Positions 57,201 through 64,000 of a stretch of 64,000 nt of DNA are shown here, in pieces. Under the pieces are notes generated by a model, which saw only the letters and a list, made by a program, of their open reading frames with translations, did no database searches and was not told the origin of the DNA. This stretch comes from Hirundichthys speculiger (Eukaryota > Chordata > Actinopteri > Beloniformes > Exocoetidae). Location of the stretch: contig JAGFBZ010000704.1 of the NCBI GenBank assembly GCA_018398805.1, positions 186,001 through 250,000 on the forward strand, in the 5' to 3' direction. The translations under genes were made by a program, and so were the position numbers. Every line of letters starts with the position of its first letter. The first letter of the stretch is position 1.

Positions 57201-57952
57201 CTTCTTCCAGGTTCGTAATTACGCTCAAATGCACTTTCACCCTTACCCTCATCTCCCGCAGGGTTCCCTTCTTACCGACGTGCTCTCGCCCCCAAGGCAG
57301 GGTAGGATCTCAGTTTTATATAATTTAATATCTTCCTCAGGTCTGGGTTCGCTGACGGGGGTTAGGGGGAACTGGGAAAGTGAGCTCGGGTCTACTGTGT
57401 TGGATGAATGGTGGGATGAGGCATTAATCAGGGTCAATTCCACTTCCTCCTGTGCCCGCCTGAACCTAATTAAATTCAAGGTATTTCACAGGATGCAGTT
57501 TACAAAAGCTAAGCTCAGTAGATTTTTTCCTGGTACGAGTGATGTGTGTGACAAACGTGGTCAGGCGCCGGCAGACCATACGCGTACGTTTTTCTTATGT
57601 CCAAAACTTGCTGAGTTCTGGTCCTGCTTTTTTGAAACATAAAGCCCTCAATATCACATTAGAACCTGGTCCGTTGATAGCCATTTTTGGTGCACCCCCA
57701 ATACCAACCAGCTTGCCAAGATCACATTTGGATGTTGTTGCTTTTGCTTCACTCATAGGACGCAGAGGAGTTTTGCTACAGTGGAAAAGCCCCATCCCTC
57801 CGGCTCCTACATCTTGGTTGAGTGATCTAATGTCTTTCCTGTCACAAGAAAAGATTAAATATTCACTCAGAGGGTCGATTGCTAAATTTTACAAAAGATG
57901 GCAGCCTATCATCTCTTATGTAAATAATCTTACTTCTCTGGATCCCAACTGA
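54240..57952 (+). pseudogene. LINE ORF2 (endonuclease-reverse transcriptase), broken
   Basis: Order of motifs on the plus strand: VSWNVRGLGGPVKRSRV and FLQETRL (APE-type endonuclease start), VLVNVYAPNWDN, LGGDLNLVIDPRLDRS; spacer; RPISLLNADVKLLAKVLANR-type block (about 55770-55830), FVRGRRLSSNFRRLLNI, VISLDAEKAFDRVEWDYLFF (RT Asp), TRGTRQGCPLSPL, HRVSLYADDLLLYVKD (YADD), GYKLNIDKSECF, FRYLGVNVA, SLMGRISSIKMDILPRLLFL. The C-terminal part follows to YVNNLTSLDPN at 57952. At least five frame changes and internal stops (for example near 54330, 54725, 55230, 55530 and 56260). Confidence 0.85.
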
Positions 57953-58402
57953 TTCTCGGATTCTTGGTTCCTGTAAAATGAGCACCCTTAGCACTCCTAT
58001 TCTACATGTCCTTCATTTACTTTATTTTATTCCTTTTACTATTATTATTATCATTATTATTATTTATTTGTTTCTTTCTCTGTTTCGTTTTTTTTCTTTG
58101 CTTCTGTTAATTAATTTGATTTATTTTACATCTATTATTTTATTACTATTACAATCATTATTGTTATTGTTACTATTATTATAGTTATTATTATCATTAT
58201 TATTATTACTGTTGGGATTATTGCTATCATTATTTTTATGTTGTTTTTTTTTTCTTTTAGATCTCTGGGTTGGGTGTGATGGGGAAGGAAGGTGTTGCCC
58301 TGTTCCTGTTCTGGCACACCGTTCCTAAAAAACGCATCCCGGTAATTTCAAGTTAGATTTTTGTAATGCTTTGGTTCCCAATAAAAATATGTGTATAATA
58401 AA

Positions 58403-59150
58403 AACAATCTTCGTAACAAGCATCAAGCATTGTTGCAATGGCATACAGTGGTTCATCTTGTACACCATTAAAGCGACTGCAGGCAGCTTCCAGCAGGCTG
58501 CGTTTGGTTGTCTGCACACCTTTTTCAGATTCATCCACTCTGGGCGGCAGCTGTGTAAGAGACATCACAGCAGTGATGACATCTGCGGCAGGCTTACAGA
58601 AACTTGATCATCTTCTCAAAAATCCCTCACTGAGTTGCATTTAATGTTGCAGGGAGTTCAAAATCCGCAGCATACGCACTCAGTGCCCTCTTCTGCTCCA
58701 CCGGGCTTCGTATCACGTTGTAGGTGGAGTTCCACCTTGTGGACACATCTTATAGCAATTTTTTCACTGGCACATGGAGTTCTTTTTGAATGTTTTCTGA
58801 ATGACTGCAAGCAAGGGGTGAGTGTTTGAAAAGACCTATCACCTCCCTCCCCTCAGCCACAGCATCTGCTTTGTTGCGCTGAGAGAGGACACCTGCGTTC
58901 ACTGCCAGCTGCTCGGTGTGGGCCATACAGGGCAGACTTGGCACACCGAACTCCGTCGTGGCTTTAGCCTTGTTGTCCCCCCACAACTCCATGCTCCCTT
59001 TCCTTTGAGATTTTCCACGTGTCAAACATCTTTTCAAAAGCACACACGATTGCGTGTGCCGTGTGAGATCAGACCGCAGACATTTTCAAGCAACAATCGA
59101 GCAGGCCTGTTCGCCACTGGCCGCCCACTGTTGTTGTTGTTGTTGTTGTT
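58403..59150 (-). pseudogene. hAT (ZBED-like) transposase, N-terminal/core half
   Basis: Minus strand: CMAHTEQLAVNAGVLSQRN, EVIGLFKHSPLACSHSENIQ, LHVPVKKLL then, after a stop, DVSTRWNSTYNVIRSPVEQK, RALSAYAADFELPATL and VQDEPLYAIATMLDACYED. These are the H.LQL...G, HS..A, DV.TRWNST and ATLLDPRYKD landmarks of ZBED/hAT transposases. Multiple stops. Continues across the LINE to 52619. Confidence 0.8.
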
Positions 59151-59248
59151 TTGATCAGGATGCAGTGGGATGTGGTCATCAAGCGTGCTCCCCCGCCAGT
59201 CTCAGGACCCCACAAGTATTTAAGAACAGGCAAAACCCAGGTTTTCAA

Positions 59249-59903
59249 TTAATATTATCAAATATTATCGGTCAGCCGATATTATCGGCCTGATATTATC
59301 GGTCAGCCGATATCATCGGTCAGCCAATATTATCGGCGTGATATTATCGGTCAGCCGATATTATCGGCCTGATATTATCGGTCAGCCGATATCATTGGTC
59401 AGCCAATATTATCGGTGTGATATTATCGGTCAGCTGATATTATCGGCCTGATATTATCGGTCAGCCAATATTATCGGCGTGATATTATCGGTCAGCTGAT
59501 ATAATCGGCCTGATATTATCGGTCAGCCGATATCATCGGTCAGCCAATATTATCGGCGTGATATTATCAGTCAGCCGATATTATCGGTCAGCCAATATTA
59601 TCGGCCTGATATTATCGGTCAGCCGATATTATCGGCCTGATATTATCGGTCAGCCAATATTATCGGCGTGATATTATCGGTCAGCTGATATTATCGGCCT
59701 GATATTATCGGTCAGCCGATGTTATCGGTCAGCCGATATTATCGGCCTGATATTATCGGTCAGTCGATATTATCGGCCTGATATTATCGGTCAGCCGATA
59801 TTATCAACGTGATATTATCGGTCAGCCGATATTATCGGCCTGATATTATCGGTCAGCCGATATTATCGGCCTGATATTATCGGTCAGCCATATTATCGGA
59901 CAT
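59249..59903. repeat. Minisatellite of TATCGG-rich 31-bp units
   Basis: About 21 units built from two sub-units, ATATTATCGGTCAGCCG (17 bp) and ATATTATCGGCCTG/CGTG (14 bp), with occasional C/T and G/A variants. It ends in ATATTATCGGACATCCCTA, whose inverse TAGGGATGTCCGATAATAT is a hAT-like terminus, so the array seems to have grown from the end of a hAT element. Confidence 0.92.
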
Positions 59904-60841
59904 CCCTAGTTCCTGCCCCAGAGTTCTGTTGCTGAATGCCACTCGGCTGTTTTCTTTCTACAAATACAGCTTGGTTTCCCACTTTGTTCCCTTTGTTTGT
60001 TTGTTTGTTTTTGTTTTCCCCTTTTCAGATACCTGGTTTTGTGTACTTTCTGTACAAAGTTTTATCCATAAAACCTTAGCACCATAAGTTTGCTAACGTT
60101 GTTTTAATGTTTTGTGGTTCTACAAGGATCAGAGGAGAAGTGAGCAAATGAACTGACATTGACTAACAAATGCTAATATGTTAATTTTGTGTTGTAGTTC
60201 TGTGAAGTTTGTCATCACAGTATATAACAAAAACAGAGTTGGTTGTTTGCTTCTGGAATATCAAACAGGATCAAGCACTGGACTTTTGGGAACTTACACA
60301 CTTTAAGCCACTTTAAGCTGAGTTACGGGGCAAGAGGGTAACTCAGCAGAGACAGGAAAGATAAAATGTGGACTAGGAAAATAAAAGTTGCAGTGCTCAG
60401 TTCCTCCTGCCGATCCCCTGGCGCCTACAACCGTGTCCTTGTAGACTAATGCTGCAGCGAGCAGAGAAGCACCTGAACCAGGATCAGCTATAAATCTCAC
60501 ATGACTTTGACTCGGACATCTCGAACAAAAGATCCCATCAGCGCTGGTTTCATCTCCGGGTCTGAGGTCTGAAGTGGAGGATCAGAACAGACAGACCAGT
60601 TGAAGTGTGTTACTGCCACACTGGTCGCTGCACAGACACTCGAACCAGGAGGTGCACTACAGCCGTATCATCTCAAAACCTATTAATGGGGGGGGGGGTG
60701 TGACAGCCCCCATTAACCGTGAAGTGTGGGGGATTACTGTAATGGTTTTAAGGGTCTCAGGGGCTCAGCGCAGCCGTACTTGCATGAACGGTTGCAGCTG
60801 TGCTCTCAGACCTCAGCCAGCCCAAAAACCTTTTAATTTAA
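59904..60841. other. No gene seen
   Basis: Non-coding sequence with (GTTT)n near 59993-60015 and a poly-G (60690-60698). No exon recognised. Confidence 0.45.
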
Positions 60842-61118
60842 AAGTGGTTCTCAAACTTTTAATGCTGCGTACCACCTGAGAAACTATTGAGCTCTCCGAG
60901 TCCCACCATTTTGAAATATAGCCTTATATGCCTTCTTAATTAGCTTAAAACACACAGGAGAGATGTTTATTCCTTATTGTGGTTATTTATTGTTACCTGA
61001 ATTTCATTTGAATGATTGTATTTATAATGCATTGAGAAGTCATGACGTTCCCCCGCGTACCACCAGAGAGCGCTCGCGTACCACCGGTGGTACGCGTACC
61101 ACAGTTTGCGCACCACTG
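60842..61118. mobile_element. hAT-like MITE, TGGTACGCG family, copy 3
   Basis: Starts AAGTGGTTCTCAAACTTTTA, contains GCGTACCACCTGAGAAACTA and CGTACCACCAGAGAGCGCTC, and ends GTTTGCGCACCACTG. Same layout and orientation as 6851-7143. No TSD visible. Confidence 0.65.
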
Positions 61119-61419
61119 TGCTAATACATTTGATCATTTTTAAAGTTCTCCTGAAAGCTTTTTTTTTAATACCCCCTTTTATAACCCCCTTGGGTTTTAG
61201 TCTGATTTTTTTTTTTATTCACGTAAACTCTGCTTTAATTCATTTTACTCTTTTGTTGCGACGTGTTTTATTGTTCTTAGTTTAGTAAATATCTTTGACA
61301 TTATGTTATCTGTGTAATTTGTGCAGCACTTTGGTCAACCCCTTGTGGTTTTGAATGTGCCACAGAAATAAAGTTTGACTTGACCTGATATGTGCTTGTC
61401 AAAGGCGGGTCAGACGGGT

Positions 61420-61759
61420 GTATTTCAGCCCCCCCAACACCACCGCACCTCCTCCCGCCTCCCTGCGCTGATTTCCTGTCTCTCCGGCCCAGACTCCGGT
61501 TCATTAAGCTTCGCCTCCTGCTGTGTCTCGAGCCCGTCACGTGGGGGCGGCGCGTTTTCTCCCTTTAGTCTTCATCAAACGCTCTCGGTGCGTTTCAGTG
61601 GAAGCTGCGGCGGCGCCACGAGCTGAGGCTGCGGGGGACGGTGAGGCTTCAACGACGACAGGTACGTGTCCTCCGGCTGCACCTGGCGCGTGCTTTATCC
61701 CGACGGACGCGGGGCTGATTTTCCTGTCACCAACAGGTTTATCATCTACGGTCACCACC
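61420..61759 (+). promoter_or_regulatory. CpG-rich promoter and 5'-UTR of the signal-peptide gene, with possible 74-bp intron
   Basis: Local rise in GC and CpG (CACGTGGGGGCGGCGCG at 61539-61555; GGAAGCTGCGGCGGCGCC). A strong donor (ACAG then GTACGT, intron start 61662) and a strong acceptor (TTTTCCTGTCACCAACAG, ending 61735) would define a 74-bp intron in the 5'-UTR, placing the start codon 24 bases into the second exon. Inference from splice-site form only. Confidence 0.45.
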
Positions 61760-61869
61760 ATGAGGGGGATGTCTGGCAGACACTTGTTGTGTTTGCTCCT
61801 GCTCTCCTTCCCGCTCTCGTGGGCAGAGGAGGCGAACACCAGCGTGGAGAGGAGCGCGAATTTCACAGG
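61760..61869 (+). CDS. First coding exon of an unidentified secreted/membrane protein
   Basis: ATG at 61760 in a good context (CACCATGAGG), frame MRGMSGRHLLCLLLLSFPLS then WAEEANTSVERSANFTG, and a consensus donor GTAAGG after 61869. The sequence is a classic signal peptide (basic n-region, leucine core, likely cleavage after SWA), followed by a short acidic stretch with N-glycosylation sequons (NTS, NFT). Later exons would be right of the window. I do not recognise the gene from this exon alone. Confidence 0.7.
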
Positions 61870-63895
61870 TAAGGATGGAGCCAGATGTTCCCAGGTGTTC
61901 AGGAGCGCATAAAGCGAGTTTTATTCAGTAGATTCACGCAGATTTCTGCGTGTGTGTTTGAGCTGAAGGAGACAGTGTCACCGAGTAAATGTTGCAGCTT
62001 TAAACTGGGCAAATCTAACACATATATTTATTTAACCCCCAAATATAATTAACATTTTAATAATATTTAGGACAGCGCAATGAAAAAAAAGATAAGTGTT
62101 GATATACTAATTTTCTTTTTTAAATGATCAATCAGACCTGTCGGGGGTGTACTTCTGCACCCCTGACAGGCATGGATGGAAGGATGGAGAATGATCGATC
62201 ATACACCTGATCATTAAATAGCTGTGACAGACATAAAGATTTTTTTTTTAATCGTTATTATCCAAATCAAGTTAACAGCCCTGTTTTAACCTGATATATT
62301 TTACGCAGATTTGAAAAGAGGCCCACAGGTCGCATCAACATTTCCAACACCATGAACTTGTCTTTTTTTTTTTTTTTTTTTTTGTAAATGAAGCCTTATT
62401 TCTGAATGAGTTAAAGGATACAAGCATGAGCCGTTTTGGTTTGCTGAGCTCAAACTGGCCAAGTATCAGATTACTTTCAGGTAAATGGAGGAATAAATAG
62501 TGGAATGTAGTTTTGCACATATGACATGACCCTCTAATAATCAGTGGAAATGTAGCCTACTTAAAAAAAACAAAACAAACAAAAATAATCAGTCTCCATA
62601 TGAGCAAATTTTATGTTTCTGATTTGCTGGACATGAGCAGAATTTTGCATTTTAACTATGTTTACATTATTTATAAACCTTAGAAATTGCAGAGACCTGC
62701 TCTAAATATACTTGAGGCCTTTGATTTATTGAGGGAAGCATATGCAGGTAATCTCATGTCAAGTCAACCATAAATTACCATGTCAGTTTTTCTTTCTTTC
62801 TCCTTTCTTTTCCACTTGGCAGATGTGTATAATAGAGGAGTGCTAAATATGAGACACATGGGGAAATTATTTGTCAGCCTACAGTCACTTTAACAGAAGG
62901 GTAGAAGAGATTAACCATTTATGCTAAAGTATTGAGCGATTTTAGGGGTTTAAGGGAGTTCTTAAAGTCAGTTTGGCATATTTCATAAAGATTTTTATGG
63001 GATCCAGGTTCCAAAAATAAGGCAAAACATACACTATGAAAAAAAAATCGTAAAAAAAAAAACCCCATTAATTTTCTGGCAGCTGGGGCACCAGGAAAAT
63101 ACTGTGAAATAACAGAAAATGACTTTCTCATAAAAATACACTTTTTTTCCATAATTAAAATACAGTTTGTAGTTGTAATTTTAACAAGATTTTGCCTTTT
63201 TTTCAGGTTGTTTTTAACATTTATTTAGAAACATTTTCACATTTTAAAACAATTAGATTACCTAGAAATATGGTAAGTAAATGCTGTATTACGAATAATA
63301 ATGCTTAAATTTACAGAAATGTGCTGTTATTAATTGGTTTCAATGACATTATTTTATGTAAAGACGTTGTATAATAATTTGTGTTTGATGTAATATAACA
63401 GTATATGACACATAAGAAAATGTAATTCATCTTTCAAAACATGTCAACAATCTGTTGAAAAACTAGATATTGGGTTTAAAATTGCTACAATTTTAAGGAC
63501 TGTAGCCTTTGTATTGTAGTGGATCCTGGTCTGCAACACCTGACAGAGCCATGGCGCTAGCTAAAGGAGTATTTTGCCAACCTCCTGTTTTTGCACAGCA
63601 CAAGTTTTGTTTTACCCACTTTATTAAACAAACTCACGGGTTCTCATTCGAACACAGACAGACTTAAATTTACAGACAGATTAATGAACATGTTAAATGT
63701 AAGGGGTCTGAATCAACATGAGGTCAAACCAGCAACAGACTTTACATGGCAGCATTAAATCAAATAGCTAACAAATAAACACAGATAAGCACCTAAACAA
63801 CCAGGGCTGCAAAGGATGCTGGGAAACGACCCAAAAGGACCTGCCAGATCACTAGCAGCATATCTATCAGAGAAAATGCTTTATTGAAAGCATTT
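61870..63895. other. First intron of the signal-peptide gene (no feature recognised)
   Basis: AT-rich with several poly-A/poly-T runs (62361-62383, 63041-63061). A short hairpin lies at about 62142-62170 (TCGGGGGTGTACTTCTGCAC followed by CCCTGACAGG). No exon seen. Confidence 0.45.
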
Positions 63896-63896
63896 A

Positions 63897-63963
63897 ATTG
63901 CAGCTCCCTTGGTAGAGCTGATGCTCCATCAGCAGAGGCAGCAGCGCTAAGTTCAAGTCCAAC
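63897..63963 (+). mobile_element. tRNA-like (SINE or tRNA pseudogene) sequence
   Basis: GCAGCTCCCTTGGTAGAGCT matches the A-box region of tRNAs (compare TAGCTCAGTTGGTAGAGC), and AGTTCAAGTCC, ~50 bases on, matches the B box. The arms do not pair as a functional tRNA. The window ends before the body or tail could be read. Confidence 0.5.
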
Positions 63964-64000
63964 TCTTTATTATTCACCCTCTCAAGCTTTCCCCTTTCCC

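Larger units (their letters stand above)
52636..58402 (+). mobile_element. Full-length Tx1/L1-type LINE (5767 bp), 16-bp TSD
   Basis: Flanked by AACAATCTTCGTAACA at 52620-52635 and 58403-58418. Begins GGGGACTTCCGG. ORF1 (52824/52866-53670) encodes a coiled-coil and an RRM-like L1 ORF1p. ORF2 (about 54240-57952) encodes endonuclease, reverse transcriptase and a C-terminal region. The 3' UTR is rich in ATT repeats and ends in AATAAAAATATG plus ATAATAAAA. Several frameshifts and stops break both ORFs. It lies inside a hAT transposase gene in reverse relation; removing it restores the frame MLDACYEDCYSNKTGG. L1 superfamily is clear; Tx1 clade is the likely subgroup. Confidence 0.88.

Noticed and set aside
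59249..59903. Regularly spaced repeats that might suggest a CRISPR array
   Set aside because: Units are contiguous with no unique spacers, the context is a vertebrate genome and there are no cas genes. It is a minisatellite.

Overview
This is a piece of a teleost fish nuclear genome. The evidence is split vertebrate genes with GT-AG introns, abundant Tc1/mariner, hAT, L2-like and Tx1/L1-like elements, tRNA-derived SINEs, long (CA)n, (AT)n and (AATTC)n arrays, and low gene density. All calls come from reading the sequence; no database search was run. I see no sign of a prokaryotic system, a CRISPR array or a new defence or metabolic system.

Host genes. (1) 3292-6041, minus strand: the 5' part of a y+LAT amino-acid transporter (SLC7A7/SLC7A6 type). 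Three coding exons are visible; later exons would lie left of base 1. The first coding exon has a 2-base frameshift. (2) 9998-21258, minus strand: a complete ripk2 gene of 11 coding exons. It encodes an N-terminal kinase domain and a C-terminal CARD, the adaptor kinase of NOD1/NOD2 signalling. All splice phases agree and would give 580 residues, except for one missing base in exon 3. (3) About 61540-61869, plus strand: the CpG-rich start and first coding exon (signal peptide) of an unidentified secreted or membrane protein that continues beyond the window. (4) 39025-40430 plus 32143-32221, minus strand: a decayed multi-exon gene whose last exon was split by a 6.8 kb hAT element.

The rest is largely mobile DNA, often nested, and several insertions can be read precisely from target-site duplications (TSDs). 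Positions 22385-25230 are a Tc1 element holding an L2-like LINE and a second LINE tail. Positions 32222-39016 are a hAT element (TSD GTCTTGGG) carrying a solo LTR (TSD CTGAT), a hAT MITE (TSD ATGTAAGC) and two LINE pieces. Positions 51960-59150 are a second hAT transposase relic, cut by a 5.8 kb full-length Tx1/L1-type LINE with a 16-bp TSD. A five-copy hAT MITE family (TAGNGCTGGGC ends, 8-bp TSDs) sits in and around ripk2. Two of its ~640-bp copies lie in opposite orientation in ripk2 intron 1 and could form a long RNA hairpin.

Other regions. 28456-30902 is a ~1.15 kb tandem duplication. 59249-59903 is a TATCGG-rich minisatellite next to a hAT-like terminus. 41481-43985 and 61870-63895 are mostly plain non-coding sequence. 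The two frameshifts in otherwise well-preserved host genes are the most practical caution: they may be assembly errors or real lesions.
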